Shown in pieces: positions 1 to 10,571 of a stretch of DNA of 64,000 nucleotides. The position numbers and the translations under genes are program-made. Below the pieces are notes generated by a model. The model had not been told where the DNA came from, did not search any database, and saw nothing but the letters and a program-made list of their open reading frames with translations. Each line of letters begins with the position of its first letter. Position 1 is the stretch's first letter. The DNA is from Puccinia triticina (taxonomy: Eukaryota; Basidiomycota; Pucciniomycetes; Pucciniales; Pucciniaceae), in assembly GCF_026914185.1 (NCBI RefSeq), contig NC_070570.1, forward strand, positions 1,488,001-1,552,000, read 5' to 3'.

Positions 1-903
1 AAGATTGAACTTGTGGGAGTCAAATGTGATAAGCAAAATGACCCGCCGCGTGGCTATTTCAAATAGGACGACTCAACATAGTGCACAACTTGAATGGTGT
101 GCCTCCCTTGGGCACGCAAACGCTGCTCGCCGCGAATTTGATCTGCTGGTGAAATTTGAGAGTTTGTGTTAACACCAAAATCAATCCTACAATGCTGGAC
201 TTAAGTGCCTGTAAGATACGGACTATCATCTTGGCCAAGAGAATTGGTTCAAAGACAAGTGTCAGGGGAGTTTGATGAGACATCAGTTCACAAGTTGAAT
301 ACCTTGATAGATGAAGGTACAAGCTTTTATTAATTGACCTGCTTTGTCAGGTCTTTCCATGTCCCATTGACATCAGTCGCATGTGCAGTGACACCAAGAT
401 TTTCTAGAGAGATTGAATGAGGTTAAGAGCCACATTTCTAGGTGTATGAAGGCGTTGAGCAAAGACGTACAATGTTCGCCGACCTCTAGGCATGCTTTTT
501 CAACTTCCAATGCAAAGATATTCATCCGGTCAATCATAAACCAGTCCAAGTTGGGCTAGCTGGTGACGCCGCGGGCTTGAGGCGCTTGGGTGGGTGGCAG
601 TCCCACTGGAAACAATGAAGGGTTGGATAGGATTAGTCGGGGAACCATGGCAAGTAGGGCAGGTGGTTGGGCCAAGCTGGATTGTAGGGTCATGGCGGTT
701 GGCGGCGTGGCAATGTGGCGTTGGGACTCGGCGTGGCAACGTGGCGTAGGGACTGGTGGTCGAGTTGGCTTGCTTTGGAGAAGGATGAGGTATAATTCAG
801 CATACATTGAGGCTCAAGTTCCAGGATATATCTAACAGGTTTCTTAAACAATATTGTGCAATGGCACTTGCACACAAGTGCCACGCAAACTCCCATGGTG
901 GTA
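1..903. other. intergenic, no gene recognised
   Basis: Several short overlapping reading frames occur on both strands between 59 and 896, but none has a recognisable domain, a consistent exon structure or a codon pattern that stands out. The stretch 590-835 is GC-rich and repetitive (ggcggcgtggcaatgtggcg followed by a near copy), which explains the open frames there. Confidence 0.5.
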
Positions 904-1152
904 TCAAGTAAATTGGAACTTACTGTTGGACTTGATCTTGCAGGCTTCTGGATTGTACTTGCAGAATTTGTTGTAGTTTGTCAACCCCTTGATACGGGTC
1001 TTTTCCCCTAAATAAGCCAAAACTGGATTGATTTTGAGTTTATTCTTGATTGCCACCAAATACATCTCTTGCTGATAATTATCATAGACTTGTGCTAGTT
1101 CCACACAGTCTTCTGCACAAAGACGTGCATTCTTGCCATGCCTGTTTGCCAA
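904..1152 (-). pseudogene. fragment of a repeat-family protein (TE-associated, function unknown)
   Basis: An 82-residue frame with a coherent composition (region around LTNYNKFCKYNPEA). From memory this resembles a high-copy hypothetical protein family of rust genomes; that is recollection, not a search. There is no convincing upstream or downstream exon, so it is taken as a fragment of a repeated gene rather than a functional locus. It sits in front of a cluster of hairpin repeats, which fits a repeat context. It could also be a terminal exon of a gene that is otherwise unrecognisable. Confidence 0.3.
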
Positions 1153-1159
1153 CCCTCCC

Positions 1160-1201
1160 AGATGGAATTTTTACATCATTTTTTTTCAGGGGATGGTGGT
1201 A
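1160..1201. repeat. dispersed ~40-bp repeat, copy 1
   Basis: The words gatggaatttttacatca and caggggatggt, separated by a T-rich spacer, recur in the same order and orientation at about 18139-18181. The shared block looks like an intron 3' end plus an exon start, so the two sites may be remnants of one repeat-family gene. Confidence 0.5.
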
Positions 1202-1316
1202 GGTGTTGTTTTGGGCACATGAGATTATGTAGAAATACAATCTGATTCTAATAGTACTGGAGGCTGTGAAAAATTCAGAGGGGTATGTGGTGATATGTGG
1301 GTTAGAAGGAATTTTT

Positions 1317-1351
1317 CAACATTTGGCTGGGCAGCCTTAAGCCAAATGTTG
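1317..1351. repeat. perfect 12-bp stem-loop
   Basis: caacatttggct (1317-1328) and its exact complement agccaaatgttg (1340-1351) are separated by 11 bases. It directly abuts the larger hairpin at 1357-1496. Confidence 0.75.
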
Positions 1352-1356
1352 GACAT

Positions 1357-1496
1357 TGGAGGACTTCCCGTGCAATCTGGGACTCACGCAGATGTCAATA
1401 TAGACCCAAAAAGTCTAGATTTTCGCAGGGAAATCTCGCTTTTTGGGGTCCAGATCACTTCTGGGAGACCCACAGATTCTGACGGGAAGTCCTCCA
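1357..1496. mobile_element. foldback MITE, about 57-bp arms
   Basis: The left arm (1357-1413) starts tggaggacttcccg and the right arm (1439-1496) ends with its complement cgggaagtcctcca. The arms pair along nearly their whole length with a few mismatches, leaving a 25-base loop. No coding capacity. No clear target-site duplication was found, so the class is unassigned. Confidence 0.65.
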
Positions 1497-1500
1497 TTAG

Positions 1501-1563
1501 GCACAAGTCCCTCCCGCAAGCGGGAGGGTGCTCGCGGGGCGTGAGCACAGGGAGGGACTTGTG
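1501..1563. repeat. hairpin with AAGTCCCTC...GAGGGACTT ends
   Basis: cacaagtccctccc at the left and gggagggacttgtg at the right are complementary, with a second nested stem (gtgctc / gagcac) inside. Related AAGTCCCTC/GAGGGACTT hairpins occur near 17298, 17540, 40893, 42220, 58920 and 63930. The last of these (cacaagtccctt) is the closest in wording to this copy. Confidence 0.6.
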
Positions 1564-1616
1564 TTACGTTTGTCAAATTCAAGTGGTGGTGTACACGGCG
1601 GGGGTACTTCCTGCCC

Positions 1617-1714
1617 CGCCCGTTTGTGGAACCAACGAGAGGAGGGTAATCCGTGGAGCCGACGAGGATCGGCTCGGTAACCCCTTGGTAACCTCATTGG
1701 TTCCACAAAAGGCT
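1617..1714. repeat. inverted repeat with GTGGAACCAA arms
   Basis: tttgtggaaccaacgaga on the left and its near complement (cattggttccacaaaa) on the right enclose about 60 bases. Two further GGTTCCAC words follow at about 1720-1820, so this is a nested cluster of short inverted repeats rather than one clean element. Confidence 0.5.
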
Positions 1715-2570
1715 ATTTTTCCACGTGGAACCAATGGGCTTCACCCTTTTCCCTGTCGGTTCCACGATGTGCCTTCCTGGCACGCGTGGAGACCACATCA
1801 GCTTGTTGCTCACGTCGGTTCCACGGCATTTTTTTTTTTTTTTACTTCCAGCCAAGACCACCTCAGGCTGGTCCTGAGGTTTTGAAAGTCCGACAAAACT
1901 TGATTTTGAAGAGAGGAAATAAAAACTTGAAAAAAAAAACTTAAGAAAAAAACCTATTGCAAACCATCGTTTGGGGGGTTGATGCAGTGTAAAAAAGCGT
2001 GATACAGGAATGTGAAATGGCTGCGTTGTGTAGCACTTCCTCTCACCCAGGCTCCCTCTGCTTGGTGTGGGTTTGAGTCCCAATGATGACAATTTTTGTT
2101 GGGCTCCTCCCGCTAAATTTTTCAGCCCCGCCTACGTGGCCACGTGGATTCCACGGGTACACATCTGTAAGTATCCGTGGAATCCTCGGGGCCATCACGA
2201 GGTGCCCCCGTGATCCACTTGGTGGAGGTCACGTGAACGTGTGGACCAGCAGCCGCTGGTCCGACCTCGCGCGCGGCTACCACGTGGAGTCCTCGTGGAT
2301 TCCGCGTGATTTCCCCGTGGATGGACTCCCCGGGTGTACCGGCGGGCGCGCTGTCAGTTTGCTGGCAGTTTGACGGCGCACAGGTCAAATTGCCAATCGT
2401 TTGTCTCGCGTGGCAATTTGCCGAGCAAAACCTAATCCGCGCAACTGCCATGTAGCTCGTGGGGGTACTTCTCGAGGGCCCCGGTTCAGCGTCCCGCGGG
2501 AGGGGTGCAGGGCATCTGACATTCTGACTCCACCTCGTCCTCGAGTTTGAAAAGCCCAATTTCCCGCACG
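1715..2570. other. intergenic region upstream of the FMP32-like gene
   Basis: Holds a poly-T tract near 1830 and an inverted repeat around 2144-2200 (gtggattccacgg / ccgtggaatcc). A GC-rich stretch from about 2200 leads into the start codon at 2571. Long open frames here are products of GC richness. The promoter of the downstream gene presumably lies in 2400-2570, but no TATA box was recognised. Confidence 0.5.
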
Positions 2571-3735
2571 ATGCAAGCGCTCCATCTCCCACTTGGCCTC
2601 ATCAAGCATCCGGATCGATACGCCCGAATCGGAAGCTCTGTTGGAAATCCAGTTCTTTCATTTCTCAGGTCAGCTGATAGTCTTTCTCTCTGATTCTAAA
2701 AAAAGGGTGTACCGTCTTTAACTTATGATTTTTTTTGAAAATGATGATGATGATGGGTGGATTTTGCATACCGGTTGCGATTCGATACAAGAAAAGACAG
2801 ATTAAGAAGTTTCTCGACAAGTCCAATCAACGCGTCACCCTACTTCGACAGCCATCAATTCGTCAGTAGGTTGGAAAATGAAGGCTTATCTCGCGAACAA
2901 TCGGAAGGCTTGATGATCGCAATCGAACAAGTTATCGATGAATCTATGAAAAACTTGATCACTGGATTGGTCACTCGAAGTGAAATAGAGAAGGTATCCA
3001 TATCCCCCCGGGTTTTCTTTTTCCAACAGGAATTTCGCAAAAATAAAACCCATTTAACTGATCTATGGCTCTTCTGCATTGTAGCAACAATACACCCAAC
3101 GCGTTGATTTCGCTAAACTGAAATCCGAAATCCAATTAGTCGAAAAACAGGACTTTGCGTTATTGAAATCGGAGAACGAAAGATTGATCAGTGAACTAGA
3201 AAAGCTCAAGCAACGCTTACGGGAAGAAATCGTCAATAATTTCCCCCTGATCCTATCCCAAGAACCTCATGACCGACTGACATGACTTGCGTTGTTGCTT
3301 TATTCTTTGGATGCGAACTATAACAAAAGACTCGGACTCAAGCTTCAGTTCGACTGGATTTGAATCTGGAAAAGGGACGGATTCGAGATGAATTAGGCGT
3401 CCGAGAACTGAAGATCAGAGAAGTAGACACACGAATCGAAGGCGAGATCGGTAACCTTCGTACTACAATGGAAAGCGTGAAATTTAACATGTTTGTTATT
3501 CATCATCCCGTTCCCATACAAACATATGATCAAAACAAGTACGTACACGGCTGAACATTATTTTTCGCTGTGTTTTTTTCTGGGACAGATTGCAGTATGT
3601 CGTGGGGACCGTCGCTTCCGGGGGCGCTTTGCTACTGGCTTACATTCGCATGTCAGTGTCTTCCTTGGCCATCTTCCCCGTGTTCAGACCCTGACGTTCC
3701 TTTAATCTAATTGTCGCACCCAAAGGTTTCGATAG
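2571..3735 (+). CDS. FMP32: mitochondrial coiled-coil protein, FMP32/CCDC90 (DUF1640) family
   Basis: Assembled from exons 2571-2668, 2792-2993, 3085-3231, 3330-3490, 3589-3651 and 3726-3735, all with GT-AG borders and consistent phase, giving about 226 residues. The first 32 residues are basic and lack acids apart from one Asp, as expected of a mitochondrial presequence. Then follow the family signature (FDSHQFVSRLENEGLSREQ), a long coiled coil (KLKSEIQLVEKQDFALLK, then LEKGRIRDELGVRELKIRE), and a C-terminal membrane segment (YVVGTVASGGALLLAYIR). Family members are inner-membrane proteins linked to respiratory-complex assembly or the calcium uniporter; the exact role here is inferred. The last intron (3652-3725) is optional: reading through ends at TGA 3692-3694 instead, with a different tail. 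Intact, no frameshift. Confidence 0.9.
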
Positions 3736-4679
3736 TTGGTATTGCGTCTGCCAATAAAGCCCAGATCAAGAAGTGTTGAGACTGCATATTCCTATATTTT
3801 GAATTCCTTTGTGTCACATGGGGGTTCATGGTAACACATCATACTGGCACTATGAGCCTGTGGTGGTGGTAGTATCACATGGCTCTCCATGTTTTCCAGC
3901 GGGTTGTGTAAATGTACAAAAATTCTGCTACTGTGTACTCAATCTTTCTACTGGACTGTAAAATTAATACATAGACAAATAGCGTTTACACGGAGAACCA
4001 GGCACATGTTCCTGTAAGTATGAATGCCCACCAAAAATGTTTTCCTGAATGCAAAAAAGAAACACATGAGAAAATGCTACCAAAGAAGACCAATGTTTTC
4101 ACAGAACAGAATAAGAGCAATGGTGGGTGTTTTCCCCGGTTGTGGTGCTTGAGTGAGCATAAACCACGTGAATATTCCAGACATGGATTGCTCTCAAGCA
4201 GGATTACCGGGTGGATATGGAATACATGAATGGCCTGTAGGCTATAAAAGACCCCAAAACTCCGCGCAAAGGGAGGGTTTGGCAGATCATTATCAAGATT
4301 ACTATGCCCGTCTACCTTGTTTGACACAAAACAACTGGGGCTTTTGTCTATTCAAATCTCAACTTCCTTCCACTTTCAGTACTATTCTCGCTCCACCTCC
4401 CTACTCCACTTTGCCTCTGACTCCGCCTTCACATCCAACTCCAACTCAACTCCTCCTTTTCCTCCCTTTTTGGTTCTCACCACTTGCTACCCTTGAGGTA
4501 AGCTAGAGTTCGCATTTTACAAACCTTCTTAGGTTCAGGCACAATCTGCTCTACCAGCCCCTCCATTGTAGGTGTGGCTATCTCCTCCCGCTTCACAGTT
4601 AGTCAAGGGTGTTCTTCCTTTTGAGGAAGTAACTTACTGTTCTGTGTATTCAGGGTGTTGCCACTCTGGAGATGCTCCC
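3736..4679. other. intergenic, no gene recognised
   Basis: 3' flank of the FMP32-like gene. Frames at 4020-4506 on both strands lack domain character. A C-rich, CT-repeat stretch occurs at 4380-4460. Confidence 0.5.
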
Positions 4680-4985
4680 TGACACTCCTACAACAGAGTG
4701 CACTTTGGCACATCCTACAACGGAGTGCACTTTGGCACACTCCTACAACAGAGTGTGCTTTGGCACACTCCTACAACAGAGTGTGCTTTGGCACACTCCT
4801 ACAACAGAGTGTGCTTTGGCACACTCCTACAACAGAGTGTGCTTTGGCACACTCCTACAACAGAGTGTGCTTTGGCACACTCCTACAACAGAGTGTGCTT
4901 TGGCACACTCCTACAACAGAGTGTGCTTTGGCACACTCCTACAACAGAGTGTGCTTTGGCACACTCCTACAACGCAGTTTGCTTT
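4680..4985. repeat. 28-bp minisatellite, about 11 copies
   Basis: The unit ctcctacaacagagtgtg plus ctttggcaca repeats head to tail. The central units are identical; the first two and the last carry substitutions (gtgcac, acggag, acgcag). Because 28 is not a multiple of three and no frame contains a stop, three overlapping plus-strand frames stay open across the array. These are not genes. Confidence 0.9.
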
Positions 4986-4991
4986 GGGATT

Positions 4992-5921
4992 AGAGATGGC
5001 CAACGGGTACCCATCACTGCTCTCTATTACCCGTCCGCGTGTGCCGTGTACGGGTCCGGGTATGGGATTTTGGCTGAAAAACTACAGGGTAACCATGTCC
5101 CAGACGGGTACCCGTCATTGTCAGCCGGAGCCGGCCATTGACACGCATGCATTCCACTCAATAGCTGGTCATTGAGTGGGGCCCACACCCCTCTTGATGG
5201 CTGGTCATCAAGCGGAGTACACACTCCACTTGATGACCGGACATTGAGCGGAGTACAAACCCCTCTTGATGACCAGACATCAAGCGGGATACACACCCCA
5301 CTCAATGACCGGCCATTGAGCAAGGTACACACCCCGCTTGATGGCATTGAGTGGGGTACACACCCTCAATGGCCATTGAGTGGGATGTGCACTCAATGAC
5401 CGGCCATTGAGTGGGATGCACACTTGATGACCAGCCAACAAGTGGGGTACACATCCTACTTGATGACATTGAACACCCTGCTTGATGACTGGGCATTGAG
5501 CAGGGTGATCATGATGGCCGGCCATTGAGCGGGGTGTGTACTCCGCTTGTACACCCCCACTCAATGGCCGGACATTGGGTGGAATGCCCATCCCACTTGA
5601 TAACCGGTCATCAAGTGGAGTACGCATCCCACTTGATAACCGGTAATCAAGTGGAGTACGCATCCCACTTGATAACCGGTCATCAAGTGGAGTACGCATC
5701 CCACTTGATAACCGGTCATCAAGTGGGATGTGTACCCCACTCAATGTGTCACTCTCAAAATGTAGTGGCGGTACCCGCCTCAAGTACCGGCGGTACCTGC
5801 CTCAAGTACCGCCAGTACCCGCTGGCGGGTGCCGTGTCCGGGTCCGGGTTTCCGATTAGAGATAAATTTGCAAGGGGTACCCGTACCCATTGCGGGTACC
5901 CGGTTCCAGATGGCCATCTCT
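4992..5921. mobile_element. inverted-repeat element with a palindromic satellite core (element A)
   Basis: The left end agagatggccaacgggta and the right end ggccatctct are inverted copies, continued inward by gggtaccc/GGTACCCG words and a shared gtgccgtg..cgggtccggg block on each side (about 5045 and 5830). Between them, 5140-5750 is a tandem array of palindromes such as acttgataaccggtcatc (acttgatgaccggtcatcaagt-like dyads). Their spacers are about 14 bases (gggatgcacaccc types). The best-ordered part, 5590-5730, has a 36-bp period. No coding sequence is credible. No target duplication was identified. Confidence 0.65.
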
Positions 5922-7068
5922 ATTTGGGATACAGAGTATCCTGGATATCCCACTCAGGATATCTGGTAGTGCTTGAAGTGAGATGTCAATATTAAATCTG
6001 TGATGCACCCAAAACAAAAACCAGATGTTGACATTGATCACTGATGCTGCCAGTTCTTTCCAACTGGCCCAAATTATAATTAAAATATTTATACCACCAA
6101 CATTCTCTTCCCACCTTACCTCATACTTCCGGTGATTCCCCCTCCCACCATCCCTGCCGTGTGTATCCAACCATTTCATACACCTTTTTCCCACCCTCCT
6201 GTGTGACTGTAGGTCAATCACCTTCTCTTTATCTGTGTTAATCAGACTGAAACTGATTTTTTCTGAAGATTTTTTGGCTGAGGTTATGGACAACAATTGT
6301 GTTGCAAAATTTGCCCTTGCTACTGCAAGAACCTGTTTGTCAGTCCTTGCTCAAGTACAAGGTATGTACTTTTCCTTTCCTTTCACCACGCCTGTAAAAT
6401 CTCATGTATCAATTTTTTTTTCATGTGGGTCTGGAATTGTTGATTAATCCTGGACTCTGCCAAAATGGACCAAGCCATCCAGAATTCCACCAACACTGTT
6501 GTCTGCCAAATTGGCAAGTTGGAAGGTCAGTCAGACTGGAGGCTTAGACAATTGGAAGCTCAAACAGCAAGGAGGTTCAGAAAATAATTGGAAGATCAAA
6601 CAGCAGATTTCATCACCCATCAGCTCAGAGATTCAGAAGCTCAAGCATCAGAACTCATCACCTGCCATCTCAGAGAATGAGACGCTTAAAAGATTTTAAA
6701 GAACTAAGATATTTGATTACTTTAGTGTCTAAAAGAGTTTAAAGAACTAATATATTTGATTACTTTAGTGTCAATGGTCAATCTGACAGGTTCAGAGACT
6801 GAGATGGCAAAATTTACCTGAGAGCAGAACACGGTCTGTCTCAGGTCTAAGCAAGATAAAGGAGATAAAAAATGGCAGCCTTAGAGATACATCAAGTATC
6901 CAAAAGACTGCAATGACATTGTAAATAATACTTATTATTACAGAATCCAATTCCTCACAATAAATTAAGGGGGTTCACCCACTTAAAGTAACCCTCTATT
7001 CCTACTCCTTCATGTACATATTGTATAAATAAGAATTGGCTACAAAATTTGCCCCAAAAAGGATTACA
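5922..7068. other. intergenic, no gene recognised
   Basis: Contains short frames only. A 45-bp direct duplication (aagaactaagatatttgatt, then aagaactaatatatttgatt) lies at about 6695-6770. The frame at 6499-6699 encodes a Gln/Lys/Ser-rich peptide without domain features. Confidence 0.5.
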
Positions 7069-7542
7069 TCCAAAAAGGGGGTTACTAAACGTACCCGGGT
7101 ATTTCCGCGTTTGTACCCAGTTTTTGCGTACCCCCTTTTCCGCGTGCGTACCCGGTTTTTTTCTATTCATTTCTACGCAACGCAAATAGGCTTAAAATTC
7201 ATCTAAAATCCTGAAAACAATTATGACACATTCAAAATTCCAAAAAAGCAACTTTAAATGATTTAATTAATTTTTTGCATGCCCCCTTTTCCCCAGTGCG
7301 TACTAAGGGAATATCTTTTTTGTTACATGTACCAGGGTTCCAAAAAATTGAGGGAACATTTAAACATGCATTAGAAGCTTCCTTTGAAATTTTTGCAAGA
7401 AAAAAATAGGTATGTGGCGGGTACATGGTGTGCTTAGTAGAAAAATGACTGCTACATGTATAACTTTTTTGTTACACATTTAAAGAGTCTAAAAATTTCA
7501 AAAATGTTTCTATGGTGTATATTCTGTGCTCCATTAAATTTA

Positions 7543-10500
7543 CTAGAGGACAAGGCGGCTTCGCCGCTGCACATACAAGTTGTAGTTTGATTGATTCTTG
7601 AAACCGCCCCACCAATACCACTTGAATTGTTTGCTAAGAGGCTCCTAGAACAAACATGTATGACCCCAACAATGTCCACTTTCAGCCTGAGTCTAATCTT
7701 TTAAGGTGGCAAAGCTCATCTCATTGTTTTGGAACTCTCCACTTGATGAGATATGTTAGACATGGGTGACCACATGGCACATATGTTTGTTACAATTGCC
7801 TCAACACTCTGCTCATTTAAATTAAGCCTCATGTCTGCTCAACTATTCACAGTAATCTTTCAATTGAAGGGTAATATTTTAGATATTCCATCACATTTAA
7901 CTGCTATGCAGTGAAAAATTGGTAGAAGTAACAACCTTGAATTGATTCTGCAAGCTGAACTGACAGTCAATTATATGTCCCAAATTACAAGTTAAACCCA
8001 GTCTTTTTTCTTTTTTCTTATGACTGTAAGCTGGGCATGGTAGGGGCTGCAATACCATGATGGAGGGGAAGTGTCACGTATATTAATATAACAGATAGGT
8101 GGGCAGTAATCATTTGGAGTAAATCAGCATAAGGTGATGTGAAATAATTACATCATGATTCAAAAAATGCAGTTTCATACAGCATTCCATTCATATGAAG
8201 AGGATGAATAGAAGAAAGAATGGCTGATGGGGGTGACTATTCCAACGGCGTGGCTTAATTTTATTTACTGACTCCCTGGAGATATGATCCGGAATTTCGC
8301 TGAGTCAGAGCATATCTAAATATCGAAGTGCCGGCCGTAGCTGTTAGATCGTACCAGTTATGTTGCAAGACAATCCGCTCTGGCTCTCCTCTGCCCCTTG
8401 CACGGCCAAGAGAAGGGTATGTTGTGTGTAGGGGTGTTATTGGCTAGCCGAGCATAACATAGACAAAAAAGAAGTTGATTGAGCTCACATCAAGGACAGG
8501 TGGAGAAGGGGAATTGTATGTGGGTGTGATGAACACATACCTCATAAGGCCAAATGGTTCAACGGGAGGGAACCCTCTACCTCAGTGGGCAAGCCATCCC
8601 CCAGACCCAGATTGCCAGGGTCTCTCTCCGTCTCCGCATCTCTCCTGAGGGCCCAGTAATTTGTACAACATCAGCTCGGACTCTCGGGTGTACATAGAGT
8701 GGCAGCTCACAAATTTTGTGCAGATAGGTGGACAGATCTTTGACCATCTGTGCACAGACCAATTACATTGTCTGTCCGCTTCCGGGAGAGATTGGTCGAT
8801 CCATCTCAACTGACTTCTTGGTCTGGGAAGCTCTCGGTGAGTGCGGCCCGGAAGTCGAAGAGATCTTTGTATAGATAGTAGCTGAGAGCCAGGATGGTGG
8901 TCTGCTTGTCCTGGCCATCTTCTGAGATCCGGCTGTAGCGTGTTTGGAGATGGAACCAGTAGTGGACTTGTTCAAAGTGGAAGGACTCAACAACAGCATG
9001 AACATCGACCCCGGGGCTGTATCGTTCTCAAAGCTCATCGACGATTGAATATCCCTCTCCCTCCGGGGTTGCCTCCGGCCTTAGTTCATCTAGGTAATGT
9101 ATGGCCGAGGTATAGGTGGACGATAAGCGGGTGGGAAAGACCTCGGAGCTATTCGTCGAACTTGAGAACGGGTACAGGTCCTGCAAGCCTTAGGCCTGAT
9201 GATGGTAGCCCAACGCGGCCGTTGAGCCCCGGCTTATCCTCGACGGATGGCTTGGCTGGGAGGGATGCGAGGAGTGATGGTGGTGGTCCTGCTGAGATGG
9301 GAATCGGGCAGGCCGTTTGAACCCGTCAAAGAGACGCAAGATCTACTCGAGGAAGTGGAGCCCGCTGCTCCGAGCACTCAGAAAGCTGCTAGCTGGCTGT
9401 ATTCCTCAAAAAAACGAACCAGAGGGAGGAGTCCGAGAGGTTAGCCCGATGGAGGATGGTGAGCGCTGATATAATGGCATACTCTTGCTTCATCCTGAAC
9501 GGAATCCATCTGGTTTGATTGGGGAAGAATGAGGTCGGCAAAATCTTGATGAGACTGGCGAGCTGCTGGAGCAAGTCGGGTTGCAAGTTGTAGATTTCCT
9601 CTTCGAAATAGGAGGAGGAAAATGTGGCAATCATCTCATCATCGAATTTCTGTTTGTCAAATCTGGCATTGGGTGGAATTTTTGGATGTATAATTAGTAA
9701 ATGGGGTGTAGGAAAGAGAGGAGGGGGAGGGGAAAAACTCGCACAATCATGATACAATACGTCAGCCAGTGCAAAGATGACTATGGAATCCCACAACCGT
9801 TTGACAATCTTGGATTCGCGGGTGTGAGGAGGAACCGTCAAGCTCGGCGAGATGGGGGGCAAGGAGCTTGGCGAAGAACTTGGCCTTAGGTTTGGCAATC
9901 ACCAGGTTTGGTGTGGAGGCCGCTTTGGCGCCTGCAACGGTCTCAACAGTGAACCGTTGCAAGGGCTGCGGGGTGGGTTGGGTCCAGGTGAGGCCAAATA
10001 TTGGGGAAGAGAGTATGTATAAAGGCTTGAAATTCTCGAAGGCTGGTGTGTTGCCGTGGAATCAATTACAGTTACGGGACAGCGGTGTGGCGTGGCATTT
10101 GCGTGAGGGGAGAGAACGTTCTGGCCTGATGGGGAGCGGAGAGCTTAAAAGGCGGTAGCTTGGCGGTGTAGCTGTTTCCCCAGGCAATTGGAGATGCTGC
10201 ACTTCCAGCTATCCATTGTCCTCAACCCCTCCGCTGTTGCGCGTGCGCAGTCTGAGGGGCAGAGAGTGGGCCCCCCACTGGTCAGCAGCCTTTGCTGCAG
10301 GCCGGGGGCCTTCATGTCCAACCTTTTTGACCCGCACGCTTGATGCGGGCTGGAGGTTGAGCCTGAGGGCACAGCACTGCTGATGTTGGAAGGCTAGGTT
10401 GAGAATAGAGAGCTGCATTTTTTGTTTTGGATTCATTGTGGATTTTGCATTGGTTTTTTGTCCAATGGGGAAACCCATGATTTTTTTTTCTCTCAGTTTG

Positions 10501-10571
10501 TGTACATACAGGGGGAACCCTTGAATTTTTTTTTACAGTTCTGGCAAATCTGTGTCTTTAATAAACTTGGA
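7543..10571 (-). mobile_element. complete non-autonomous Helitron (Helitron 1)
   Basis: Read on the minus strand it starts TCCAAGTTTATT at 10571. It ends with the hairpin GCGGCGAAGCCGC, a short spacer and CTAG at 7543, lying between host A and T. These are the canonical Helitron termini: 5'-TC, 3' hairpin, CTRR, and no target duplication. The boundaries are confirmed independently. The surrounding foldback arm reads ...aaattta before the insert and tagcaatgggg after it, and the opposite arm preserves the uninterrupted aaatttatagcaatgggg. It encodes no Rep or helicase. Its interior carries minus-strand fragments of a multi-exon cellular-type gene. Confidence 0.88.
8575..9962 (-). pseudogene. 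captured cellular gene fragments inside Helitron 1, unidentified
   Basis: Several minus-strand stretches look protein-coding although no single frame joins them. One begins near 9962 (MQRFTVETVAGAKAAS, then AKPKAKFFAKLLAPHLAEL). A frame shift then gives IVKRLWDSIVIFALADVLY. After an intron-like C-rich stretch comes ARFDKQKFDDEMIATFSSS, leading to KQEYAIISALTILHRANLS at about 9440. Further on, AVVESFHFEQVHYWFHLQT and TILALSYYLYKDLFDFRAA lie at 8830-9010, then an intron (gtcagt ... cacag), KDLSTYLHKICELPLY, and in a shifted frame TRESELMLYKLLGPQE (8640-8760). I do not recognise the protein. The frameshifts within otherwise coherent segments argue for a decaying transduplicated copy rather than a working gene. 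An intact parental copy should exist elsewhere in the genome. Confidence 0.55.

Noticed and set aside
1295..1885. A 196-residue plus-strand frame
   Set aside because: Runs through three separate hairpin repeats and a poly-T tract; no domain.
4655..5175. Three overlapping plus-strand frames of 112-167 residues
   Set aside because: Produced by the 28-bp minisatellite, whose period rotates one motif through every frame.
5140..5750. CRISPR-like repeat-spacer array
   Set aside because: The repeats are palindromic with similar spacers in a eukaryotic, intron-containing genome, and no cas genes are present; it is a minisatellite.
5280..5995. Frames of 106-167 residues on both strands
   Set aside because: Satellite translation (repeated SGVCTPLD / SSGMRTPLD), with mirrored frames on the other strand.
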